Made by a program: the position numbers and the translations under genes. The notes under the pieces were generated by a model. That model worked only from the letters and a program-made list of their open reading frames with translations. It did not search any database and had not been told where the DNA came from. Positions 1-7,004 of a stretch of DNA of 64,000 bases are shown here, in pieces (the first letter of the stretch is position 1; each line of letters starts with the position of its first letter). This DNA is from Bacteroidales bacterium (GTDB lineage: Bacteria; Bacteroidota; Bacteroidia; Bacteroidales; JAGOPY01): contig JALNZD010000019.1 in the NCBI GenBank assembly GCA_023229505.1, positions 1 to 64,000 of the forward strand, in the 5' to 3' direction.

Positions 1-104
1 ATGGGACAGTTTTCATAGAGTTGAAAATCTTCAAATAATAATTGCTGAGAGAAGCTAGGTATACTTAAAGCCAGTAATAATATTAGAATATAATACTTTA
101 TCAT
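1..104 (-). CDS. Cassette ORF, secreted protein (3' part outside window)
   Basis: Read on the minus strand from an ATG at 104, the frame stays open to the window edge. The first 34 codons encode a clear signal peptide: a lysine near the start, a run of Ile/Leu/Ala, then a SFSQ cleavage-like site. After it comes an LFEDFQLYENCP-like segment, resembling the start of some Bacteroidota exported proteins (a weak impression). The start lies just beyond the attC at 120-283, as expected of the next cassette gene. Function unknown. Confidence 0.6.
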   Translation of the reverse strand, partial: MIKYYILILLLALSIPSFSQQLLFEDFQLYENCP

Positions 105-119
105 AATAATGATTATGGC

Positions 120-283
120 ACCTAACGCTCGAGCGCAAAGGCCTGGGCCGGGTTTTTGCTACCCGTGGCAGGCACCCAAACTTTTATCTTTTCCACTTTT
201 CATTTTTCACTTTTTCACTAATACGCGCCTGCCGCGGGGAGCAATTTTAAGCGCCGGCCTGGCCTTTGCGCGTCTTGTTAGGC
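120..283 (-). other. attC: attC recombination site (cassette 2/3 boundary)
   Basis: On the minus strand the site opens with R'' GCCTAAC (277-283) and closes with R' GTTAGGT (120-126). Inside them GCGCAAAGGCC and GCCGG occur on both arms as inverted copies. The R-side spacers are unequal (AAGAC against GCTCGA), which is the unpaired central spacer and extrahelical base geometry of a folded attC bottom strand. A long variable terminal loop of about 100 bases separates the arms. The stop codon of the neighbouring ORF (290-292) is only 7 bases away. Confidence 0.85.
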
Positions 284-289
284 ATTGTT

Positions 290-820
290 TTATTCTCTTA
301 ATATCAATGCTATAAGTTCCGGGACTTGTTTTGCAGGTGTTGGGAAATTGTGGAGGCCAGCAGTATTGCCTTGGCTTACATATTCTGATAATTTATTGTT
401 TGACGTGTCGTAGATTGAAATGATTAGAATATGCATAAAAGGTTTAAAATCCCAAGACCAGTAATCTTGATACTTGATAATATATTCGTTTGTATTAGGA
501 TGAGCATTCAAAAGATTTTGTTCGTTAGTTATTTCACATGAAATATGAAATTTGACTAATTCATTATAAATCAAGGAATCAATCCTTTGAATGGATGGTT
601 TAGAGGTAAAAACAAACTGATCTATCTGTTTATAGTTTGGATATATACCCGCTGGAAAAATATTGGATTTAGAGTTATGGATAATTAGAAATTCTTTATC
701 TGGTATGATCCTATCAATTGTTGAATTTGCGACAAAGACACTTGTCTTACAAGATGAAAAAATTAACAATCCAATTAACCAGGTAAACCAAATAGTCAAA
801 GTAGATAATTTTCTGAACAT
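290..820 (-). CDS. Cassette ORF, predicted lipoprotein of unknown function
   Basis: 176 aa. The N-terminus has a hydrophobic stretch (WFTWLIGLLIFSSC) ending in a cysteine that fits a lipoprotein signal, so the product is probably anchored in a membrane facing the periplasm or surface. The rest is soluble with no motif I recognise; a C-terminal half rich in aromatic residues includes DYWSWDFKPFMHI. It is the only ORF between two attC sites (120-283 and 844-1006), and its TAA stop abuts the left one, so it is a one-gene cassette. The codon use looks AT-rich compared with the genes from 3220 on. Confidence 0.75.
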   Translation of the reverse strand: MFRKLSTLTIWFTWLIGLLIFSSCKTSVFVANSTIDRIIPDKEFLIIHNSKSNIFPAGIYPNYKQIDQFVFTSKPSIQRIDSLIYNELVKFHISCEITNEQNLLNAHPNTNEYIIKYQDYWSWDFKPFMHILIISIYDTSNNKLSEYVSQGNTAGLHNFPTPAKQVPELIALILRE

Positions 821-843
821 AACGTCTATTTTTAAGTAATAAT

Positions 844-1006
844 GCCTAACGCTCGAGTGCAGCGCCCTGGCCCGGGATATTATTGCACCATACGGGCAGG
901 TGCGTTGCTCAAAGCTTTAAGGTTACACACTCTATTTCAAAAAGCACCTGCCCATAGGGTGCAAAGAATGATATAATCCGGGCTGGTCGCTGCACTATTG
1001 TTAGGC
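844..1006 (-). other. attC: attC recombination site (cassette 1/2 boundary)
   Basis: Minus strand: R'' GCCTAAC (1000-1006) followed by AATA, then GTGCAGCG; the opposite arm ends CGCTGCAC, TCGAGC, GTTAGGC (844-850). Both arms also share CCCGG and a distal GGGCAGGTGC pair, so the folded strand would be a long imperfect hairpin with unequal spacers. The GCTCGAG block next to R' is identical to that in the attC at 120-283. The TAA stop of the upstream cassette gene (1001-1003) lies inside the R'' box, a hallmark of cassette genes. Confidence 0.85.
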
Positions 1007-1396
1007 CTTGTGTTTAATATAGCTGGCTTTACCATCGATCGCTTCTAAATTGATCTGTTGACCGTAAATATCCACCTTTTCCTCCTTTGAATACGTTTCC
1101 CAACTCTTCACTAATCTTTTAAATTCAGATTCAGAACAAATTTCAAATCGCTTAAGTGCCCAATACATTCCGGTAATTGATACGGGTGAAAATTTAGATT
1201 GGGTATGTTTTTGACATTCTGGACACCACATCATCGGTGGTTTAATATTTTTTTCTTTTCTAATTTGGTTGAGTTTTGTATTCAATTCCGAAACTAGAAA
1301 TAATTGTTCCGAAATGGATAATGAATCATTCCATTTCTCCTTCAGAAGAAGTTTTAATTCCTCAAACCATACGGTATGACTTTGACCTATAGGCAT
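1001..1396 (-). CDS. Cassette ORF, unknown protein with one CxxC
   Basis: 131 aa, soluble, no signal peptide. It has one CPEC motif followed by a histidine (CPECQKH), which might bind a metal together with the cysteine in FEICSES, but a full four-ligand set is not evident. I do not recognise the family. It follows the 60-aa ORF at 1425-1607 by 28 bases with no attC between them, so the two appear to share one cassette. Its terminal codons AAG GCC TAA run directly into the attC R'' box. Confidence 0.7.
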   Translation of the reverse strand: MPIGQSHTVWFEELKLLLKEKWNDSLSISEQLFLVSELNTKLNQIRKEKNIKPPMMWCPECQKHTQSKFSPVSITGMYWALKRFEICSESEFKRLVKSWETYSKEEKVDIYGQQINLEAIDGKASYIKHKA

Positions 1397-1424
1397 TTTA
1401 CAAAATTAATTCATTGTCTGACTC

Positions 1425-1607
1425 CTATGACGGCAAATTTGGATTCTTTTCTAACTCTTTCATTTCCTCGTGAGTAAGCCCATATGGAACGCCATTCTCT
1501 GTGAAACCAATTATAAACCCAATATTACCATCACTTTTGAATAGGAGATCATTTTCAGAAAATGCCGCTTTTCTCTCTTTATTTTTAATCTTTCGTTTTT
1601 TACTCAT
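1425..1607 (-). CDS. Cassette ORF, small basic/acidic protein
   Basis: 60 aa, with a very basic start (MSKKRKIKNKERK) and a more acidic end. There is no membrane segment or known motif. The region ENGVPYGLTHEEMKELEKN looks like an ordinary small folded domain. It starts 17 bases from the R' box at 1624-1630, the first ORF after the candidate attI, and is followed by the 131-aa ORF in the same cassette. Function unknown. Confidence 0.6.
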   Translation of the reverse strand: MSKKRKIKNKERKAAFSENDLLFKSDGNIGFIIGFTENGVPYGLTHEEMKELEKNPNLPS

Positions 1608-1623
1608 GGTTTTTAAACATAAG

Positions 1624-1764
1624 GCCTAACGTCTGTGTAACCACACCAGGTTGTGTTATATCATCCTTGGACATGATTGATGGTAAGGTTATACATCCAA
1701 TAAGTGTAGGTAACCAAACCTGAATCTTTCCAAGGATTATTGTTATCTAACTTGCCTGGTTTCA
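1624..1764 (-). other. Candidate attI (or degenerate attC) next to the recombinase
   Basis: A core box GTTAGGC (1624-1630, minus strand) marks the insertion point of the first cassette. A second core-like box GTTAGAT in the same orientation lies at 1745-1751, like the direct repeats of attI sites. There is also an imperfect inverted repeat: ATCCTTGGA and TCCAAGGAT, flanked by ACCAGG and CCTGGT. Because a good partner for the R' box is missing on the recombinase side, I favour attI over attC. It lies just downstream of the recombinase stop (1790). Confidence 0.5.
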
Positions 1765-1789
1765 TGGCATTAAAATTAAGTGATTTATA

Positions 1790-2896
1790 TCAGATATCCA
1801 AATTATCCAAAGGACTTTTTATATTTTCCAGCCCTTTCTTTGTGATATGTGTATAAATCTCCGTCGTTTTAGGGCTTTGATGACCCAAAAGTGCCTGTAT
1901 ATATCTTAAATCAGTGCCCCTCTCCAGTAAATGAGTCGCAAAACTATGCCGTAAAGTATGGACCGTCGCTCTTTTATTGATTTTTGCATGCTCCAAAGCA
2001 GCCCTGAAAACTTTCTGAATGCTCTGCTCACTGTATTGACCCCCAAACTGACCTTCGAATAACCACTCCTTCGGCCGGTATTCTTTGAAATACTCACGCA
2101 GTAAAATGAGAATTTTTATCGATAACAAGGAAATCCTGTCCTTTTTACCTTTTCCCTGCCTGATTACGATCACCATTCGACCGGAATCTATCTCATTGAT
2201 CCTTAAATTGATCAACTCACCGATTCTCATACCCGAAGAATAAATCAACGAGATGATTGTCCGATGCTTTAAATTTTGGATGCTTCTAATCAATGATCCT
2301 ACTTCCTCTTCACTTAAAACATTCGGTAATTTTAATTCCCTCCTGGGGCGTTGGATATAGTAACTCCTCACCGGCCTCCCCAATACTTGCTCATAGTAAA
2401 ACTTGATGGCATTGATCGCCTGGTTCTGGTACGACATTGAAACATCTTTCTCCTCGATGAGATACAACAAAAATTCCCGGATCTCTTCTTCCGAAATTTT
2501 TAAAGGATCCTTTCCTTTATAAAATTCTAAAAACCCTGACAGCATGGCTTTATATGTTCTTATCGTGTTTTGACTGTAATTCTTCAAAGTCAGCGTCTTG
2601 ATAAACTCCTCCGGCACTATACTTCTTACAGTCTTACCGTCCTCCCGTCCTATAGTCCTCCCGTCCTCCCACCCTGCAGTCTTATCTTCCTTAAACACCA
2701 GTTTCCCCTCAAACCTTTTATTCAGTTTTTCCATAGGTCCCGCCAGCAACGATATATGCCAGCATTTTTCATTTGGATCCCACCGTGCACCAGGAATAGT
2801 CTTCACCAGGTCGATGATCTCACGATCGTAAGGGAAATGCAGCTTCAACCTATCTTTCCCTTCAATTTGGCCTTTTGTAATTTCGATGTTTTTCAT
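1790..2896 (-). CDS. Tyrosine recombinase with HARP-like N-terminal domain
   Basis: 368 aa. Catalytic set visible: R224 (SSGMRIGEL), K251 area (GKGKKDR), H313-x-x-R316 (HTLRHSFATHLL), H339 (LLGHQS) and nucleophile Y348 (TEIYTH). The C-terminus ends KSPLDNL, as many integron integrases end, but the IntI-specific insertion before the HxxR box is absent. Residues 17-66 (FPYD..., IPGARWDPNEKCWHI) resemble the HARP annealing domain of SMARCAL1-type proteins. A linker at about residues 70-92 is encoded by a degenerate short tandem repeat (2625-2690). Core-binding domain about 93-185. It likely moves the cassettes to its left; a solitary Xer-like or mobile-element integrase is the alternative. Confidence 0.85.
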   Translation of the reverse strand: MKNIEITKGQIEGKDRLKLHFPYDREIIDLVKTIPGARWDPNEKCWHISLLAGPMEKLNKRFEGKLVFKEDKTAGWEDGRTIGREDGKTVRSIVPEEFIKTLTLKNYSQNTIRTYKAMLSGFLEFYKGKDPLKISEEEIREFLLYLIEEKDVSMSYQNQAINAIKFYYEQVLGRPVRSYYIQRPRRELKLPNVLSEEEVGSLIRSIQNLKHRTIISLIYSSGMRIGELINLRINEIDSGRMVIVIRQGKGKKDRISLLSIKILILLREYFKEYRPKEWLFEGQFGGQYSEQSIQKVFRAALEHAKINKRATVHTLRHSFATHLLERGTDLRYIQALLGHQSPKTTEIYTHITKKGLENIKSPLDNLDI

Positions 2897-2951
2897 TTTC
2901 TATAAGATATTTTTAAATCAACTTTTTGGTACTGTTTTGTGTTTTTGTGTG

Positions 2952-2980
2952 TTGGTGGCAAAAAAGGATACTGCCACCAA
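2952..2980. repeat. 9-bp hairpin, partial copy of a dispersed CACCAAA-type repeat
   Basis: TTGGTGGCA (2952-2960) is exactly complementary to TGCCACCAA (2972-2980), with an 11-base loop. It lies in the 323-base gap between the divergent recombinase and the oxidoreductase gene. The flank GTTTTGTGTTTTTGTG resembles the arm of the larger inverted repeat at 10818-10906, so this is probably a decayed member of the same intergenic family. In the plus direction it is followed by a T-rich stretch but there is no gene for it to terminate. Confidence 0.55.
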
Positions 2981-3118
2981 GGCATTTTCTTTTTATGTTA
3001 ATCCGGAAAAAAGAAAAATATACCCGATTCACCCTCATTATGGTAGTGAGTTTTTGACTCTAATTTCTTTTCCCTAAATCTTATTCAATTGCATCTGATA
3101 AATTATTATTTTTACTAT

Positions 3119-3210
3119 AACTACCTGGTGACTACTTAATGACCACTATCTGACAACCTTATGACCACTTTATGACCACTTTATGACTACCTAATAACCA
3201 ATAACCAATA
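3119..3210. repeat. Degenerate 11-bp tandem repeat (ATGACCACTTT family)
   Basis: Around six to seven copies of a roughly 11-bp unit (TATGACCACTT and variants such as TGACTACC), directly upstream of the start at 3220, ending in ATAACCAATAACCAATA. The same unit family recurs at 60281-60355. The rest of the gap 2897-3118 shows no ORF; I see no convincing promoter in it. Confidence 0.8.
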
Positions 3211-3219
3211 ATCAATCTT

Positions 3220-4698
3220 ATGGAAAGAAAGGAAATCAACCGGAGACAGTTCATCGGAACCACTGCAACTGCAGTTGCCGGTTTTACAATTTTGCCCAGT
3301 TTTGGGATCAAAGGTATGTGGAGAAAATCCCCCAGCGATCTATTAAACATTGCCGGGATCGGGGTTGGCGGTGTGGGTGCGACTAATATCGATAATTGCA
3401 TCGGGGAGAATATCGTTGCCCTTTGCGATGTTGATTGGGCCTATGCTAAAGGGACGTTTGAGAAGTACCCGAATGCCCGGGTTTACAAAGATTACAGGAA
3501 GATGTTCGATGAGATGTATGGCCAGATCGATGCCGTCGTCATTGCCACACCCGATCATACCCATGCGATGATTGCAGCTGAAGCTATGCGCCGCGGCCTG
3601 CATGTGTACCTTCAAAAACCGCTGACCTACTCTGTTTCTGAATCGCGCCTGCTTACCCAATTGGCAAGGGAATACAAAGTTGCCACGCAAATGGGCAACC
3701 AGGGCAATTCCGACGAAGGGATCAGGCAGGTTTGTGAATGGATCTGGGATGGCGCCATCGGTGAAATACAGGAAGCTCATGCCTGGACTAACCGCCCGAT
3801 CTGGCCGCAGGGCCTTGAGCGGCCGCTTGACGAGCCGCCTGTCCCGCCAACCCTGGAATGGGACCTGTTCCTCGGCCCGGCCCCGTTGCGTCCGTATAAC
3901 CCGGCTTACCATCCCTGGAACTGGCGCGCCTGGTGGGACTTCGGCACAGGCGCACTCGGCGATATGGGCTGCCATATTTTCGACCCTGTCTTTAAAGCAT
4001 TAAAATTGGGTAACCCGACTTTTCTTTACGGCAGCTCCACACAGGTGAATACGGAAAGTGCGCCTAAAGCCTCGATAGTCCATTACGAATTTCCGGACCG
4101 TGGGGAATACAAAAATCTGAAACTGGTTCCGGTCAAAGTGTCCTGGTTTGATGGCGGCCTGCTGCCTCCGCGCCCTGCAGAGCTGAAAGACGGCGAACCC
4201 ATGGGCGACTGGAGTGGCGGATGCCTCTTTACCGGCTCAAAAGGCAAACTGCTTTGCGATTCCTATGGCCTTAACCCGCGTCTGCTGCCTGAAGAACTCA
4301 ACAATAGCTATAAAAGGCCTGATCCTTACCTGAGAAGGATAGAATATGCCATGGAAGGCGGACATGAGAAAGACTGGCTGCGAGCCTGCAAGGAAAGCCC
4401 CGACAGCCGTGTCGAAACCAGTTCGAATTTCGATTATGCAGGACCGATGAACGAAGTAGTGGTCATGGGAAATCTCGCTATACGCCTGCAGGACCTTAAA
4501 AGAAAACTACAGTGGGATGCAGAGAAAATGATGATACCCAATATTTCAGATGAAGATGAGATCCGGGTGGTTACGACCGACAAGTTTACGGTTATCAACG
4601 GTCACCCTCATTTTGATACCAAATACGCTACCATCAAAGCCAAACCGGCGGCTGAGGAGTATATCAGGCGTACGTACAGGGAAGGGTGGAAGCTTTAG
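3220..4698 (+). CDS. Gfo/Idh/MocA-family oxidoreductase with Tat signal
   Basis: 492 aa. It starts with a twin-arginine signal (NRRQFIG followed by a hydrophobic stretch), so it is likely exported folded with its NAD(P) cofactor. A Rossmann fold follows (IGVGGVG at about residue 47) and a catalytic-type EKP-like motif appears as LQKP in HVYLQKPLTYS. The length is usual for the secreted Bacteroidota branch. The DUF1080 gene follows at 4781; this pairing is known from oxidation and cleavage of glycosides through 3-keto sugars. Family assignment is firm, substrate unknown. Confidence 0.9.
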   Translation: MERKEINRRQFIGTTATAVAGFTILPSFGIKGMWRKSPSDLLNIAGIGVGGVGATNIDNCIGENIVALCDVDWAYAKGTFEKYPNARVYKDYRKMFDEMYGQIDAVVIATPDHTHAMIAAEAMRRGLHVYLQKPLTYSVSESRLLTQLAREYKVATQMGNQGNSDEGIRQVCEWIWDGAIGEIQEAHAWTNRPIWPQGLERPLDEPPVPPTLEWDLFLGPAPLRPYNPAYHPWNWRAWWDFGTGALGDMGCHIFDPVFKALKLGNPTFLYGSSTQVNTESAPKASIVHYEFPDRGEYKNLKLVPVKVSWFDGGLLPPRPAELKDGEPMGDWSGGCLFTGSKGKLLCDSYGLNPRLLPEELNNSYKRPDPYLRRIEYAMEGGHEKDWLRACKESPDSRVETSSNFDYAGPMNEVVVMGNLAIRLQDLKRKLQWDAEKMMIPNISDEDEIRVVTTDKFTVINGHPHFDTKYATIKAKPAAEEYIRRTYREGWKL

Positions 4699-4780
4699 GA
4701 GGTTTAAGTTTTAAGTTTTAAGGTTTAAGTTGGGGACTTTTTTAATTATTAATTATTAATTTTTAATTTATTTCTACGTT

Positions 4781-5476
4781 ATGAAAACAAAAATTATGAT
4801 CTGCTTTATGGTAGCTTTTGCTCTGAACGGTTTCAGCCAGGAAGAAGGCTGGATCTCTATTTTCGATGGTAAGACGACTAATGGATGGAGAGGATATAAC
4901 CAAAAGACATTCCCGGAAAAAGGATGGGAAGTGGTAGATGGTATGCTGCATGTGATCGGCACCAACCGCGGAGAGGCAGGGGGTGGGGGCGATATCCTGT
5001 TTGACAGGAAGTTCAGGAACTTTGAACTTTCACTGGAGTGGAAGGTTTCAGAAGGCGGTAACAGCGGCATCTTCTTCCTGGCCCAGGAAATCCCCGGCGA
5101 ACCGGTTTGGAAGAATGCGCCGGAGATGCAGATACTTGATAATGAAAGGCACCCGGATGCCAAATTGGGAATTAACGGAAACCGTGCTGCAGGCTCTTTA
5201 TACGACCTGATCCCGGGTAAATTCGAGGCAGTAAAACCTGCCGGCGAATGGAATCAGGTGAAAATCCTGGTATATAAAGGTACCGTCGTTCACTTTGTCA
5301 ATGGCCAGCAGGTGCTGGAATGTCATCTCTGGACCGACGACTGGAAAGCCATGGTCGCTGCCAGCAAGTTTAAGGATTACCCGACTTTTTATAATACGGC
5401 AGAAGAGGGTTATATCGTGCTGCAGGACCATGGGGATGATGTGTGGTTCCGGAATATTAAAATTAAAGAGATGTAA
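4781..5476 (+). CDS. DUF1080 / 3-keto-disaccharide hydrolase-like secreted protein
   Basis: 231 aa with a standard signal peptide (MKTKIMICFMVAFALNGFSQ). The body is a single DUF1080 domain: GWISIFDGKTTNGWRGY at the start, SEGGNSGIFF in the middle and W-rich strands forming the concanavalin-like sandwich. Some members cleave 3-keto-glucosides; others are structural. The gene lies 82 bases after the Gfo/Idh/MocA oxidoreductase and only 4 bases before the next gene, so the three probably form an operon. The spacer before it carries a TTTAAGTTTTAAG tandem repeat (4705-4732). Confidence 0.88.
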   Translation: MKTKIMICFMVAFALNGFSQEEGWISIFDGKTTNGWRGYNQKTFPEKGWEVVDGMLHVIGTNRGEAGGGGDILFDRKFRNFELSLEWKVSEGGNSGIFFLAQEIPGEPVWKNAPEMQILDNERHPDAKLGINGNRAAGSLYDLIPGKFEAVKPAGEWNQVKILVYKGTVVHFVNGQQVLECHLWTDDWKAMVAASKFKDYPTFYNTAEEGYIVLQDHGDDVWFRNIKIKEM

Positions 5477-5480
5477 AAAG

Positions 5481-6998
5481 ATGAAAACCATTTTTAAAAT
5501 TTCAATTATGATTTTGCTGCCTTTCTTTTTCGGTTCAAACTGCTCTTCGCAGGATAATAAAAGCGAATCAGGCCTGGTTGACCGCAAACCCGCCGTGGCC
5601 GGGCAGTTCTATGCTTCAAGCCCCAACACGCTCAAGTCAGATCTTTCAAAACTCTTCGCAAAAGCGCTGCCAAAACAATCAGGAGTGGTCCTTGCCCTCA
5701 TCGCACCGCATGCCGGCTATGTCTTTTCCGGGGAAGTGGCTGCTACGAGCTTCAACCAGCTTGATCCGGATAAAAAGTACAATAACATTTTCATCCTGGC
5801 TTCCAGCCACCGGATGAGCTTTGAGGGTGCCTCCATCTATAACAAGGGTGATTATATTACCCCGCTTGGAAAAGTCAAAGTAAACCTTGACGTGGCTAAC
5901 CAGTTACTTAATGACTACCCGGTATTCAATTCCAAAGCTGAAGCCCATATCAGTGAGCATAGTCTTGAGGTGCAGCTTCCTTTTCTCCAATATAGGCTTA
6001 AGCAGGATTTTCAAATCATTCCAATCATTTTGGGAACTCAATCGCCATCGACTTCAAAAAAGATCGCTGAGGCCCTGAAACCGTTTCTGAATGAGAAAAA
6101 CCTTTTCGTGATCAGTTCCGATTTCTCCCATTATCCATCCTATGAAGATGCCTGCCTGGTCGATAAAATAACGGCAACGGCCATCACCATGAATTCGCCC
6201 GATATCCTGCTGAAGACCCTGGAGGATAATGATGGCAAGGGCATTGATAACCTGGCAACAAGCCTGTGTGGTTGGACATCGGTGTTGAGCCTGCTTTATA
6301 TGACTGAAGGAAGGCAGGACCTGACATACAAAGCAATAGAATACCAAAATTCTGGAGATTCAAAGATTTATGGCGATACAGATCGCGTGGTAGGATATTA
6401 TTCCATCGTGGTTGAAAAAAAAAGCTCTTCTAAAGATGATAAGGGATTCAGCCTGGATGATCAGGAAAAAGAAAAACTGCTTGATATCGCCCGACAGACA
6501 ATGGAAGAATATGTTTCAAACGGGAAAATCCCTGTGATAGATGAGAAAACGCTTTCTCCCATACTTCGCCAGCCTTTCGGGGCTTTTGTGACGCTAAGGA
6601 AAGATGGTGACCTCAGGGGTTGCATCGGCAGATTTGAAGCTGTAGAGCCCCTGTATAAGGTGGTCCAGCAAATGGCCATCTCGGCTTCTACTCAGGATTC
6701 CCGTTTCCCGGAAGTGACACCAGCTGAGTTTGATAAAATCGATATCGAGATATCTGTCCTGACGCCGCTTAGAAAGATTAACTCCATTGATGAATTTCAA
6801 TTGGGGAAACATGGTATTTACATGAAAAAAGGCTTTTCCACCGGTACTTTCCTGCCCCAGGTGGCCCAGGAAACAGGATGGACTACGGAGGAATTCCTTG
6901 GACACTGTGCCCGCGACAAAGCCCGTATTGGCTGGGACGGCTGGAAAGACGCCGAACTATATGTTTATGAGGCTTATGTATTTGGGGAAAAGGAATAA
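5481..6998 (+). CDS. Exported MEMO-AMMECR1 fusion (AmmeMemoRadiSam proteins B and A)
   Basis: 505 aa from the ATG at 5481; a longer frame upstream overlaps the DUF1080 gene and is not needed. The first 24 residues form a signal peptide with a cysteine (FFFGSNCSSQ), possibly a lipoprotein. Residues about 33-310 are the MEMO (protein B) fold: KPAVAGQFY, APHAGYVFSG, SSHR and SSDFSHY supply the expected His/Asp metal-site positions. Residues about 320-505 are AMMECR1 (protein A): GAFVTLRKDGDLRGCIG and FLPQVAQETGW. The radical SAM partner of this system is not in the window. The biochemical role of the system remains poorly known. Confidence 0.9.
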   Translation: MKTIFKISIMILLPFFFGSNCSSQDNKSESGLVDRKPAVAGQFYASSPNTLKSDLSKLFAKALPKQSGVVLALIAPHAGYVFSGEVAATSFNQLDPDKKYNNIFILASSHRMSFEGASIYNKGDYITPLGKVKVNLDVANQLLNDYPVFNSKAEAHISEHSLEVQLPFLQYRLKQDFQIIPIILGTQSPSTSKKIAEALKPFLNEKNLFVISSDFSHYPSYEDACLVDKITATAITMNSPDILLKTLEDNDGKGIDNLATSLCGWTSVLSLLYMTEGRQDLTYKAIEYQNSGDSKIYGDTDRVVGYYSIVVEKKSSSKDDKGFSLDDQEKEKLLDIARQTMEEYVSNGKIPVIDEKTLSPILRQPFGAFVTLRKDGDLRGCIGRFEAVEPLYKVVQQMAISASTQDSRFPEVTPAEFDKIDIEISVLTPLRKINSIDEFQLGKHGIYMKKGFSTGTFLPQVAQETGWTTEEFLGHCARDKARIGWDGWKDAELYVYEAYVFGEKE

Positions 6999-7004
6999 AA
7001 ATAA

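Larger units (their letters stand above)
1..2896 (-). mobile_element. Integron-like cassette array with tyrosine recombinase
   Basis: All genes here read on the minus strand. Reading from the recombinase (start 2896) leftward: recombinase, candidate attI (1624-1764), a cassette with two ORFs, attC (844-1006), a cassette with one lipoprotein ORF, attC (120-283), then a further ORF cut by the window edge. Stop codons sit right at or inside the attC R'' boxes, as in integron cassettes, and no cassette ORF except the first has visible family membership. The recombinase points the same way as the cassettes, unlike classical integrons, where it is divergent. The array continues left of the window. 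The integron reading rests on attC geometry; the recombinase itself lacks the IntI-specific insertion. Confidence 0.7.

Noticed and set aside
2570..2905. ORF opposite the recombinase
   Set aside because: Frame is the shadow of the recombinase gene; no signal or family.
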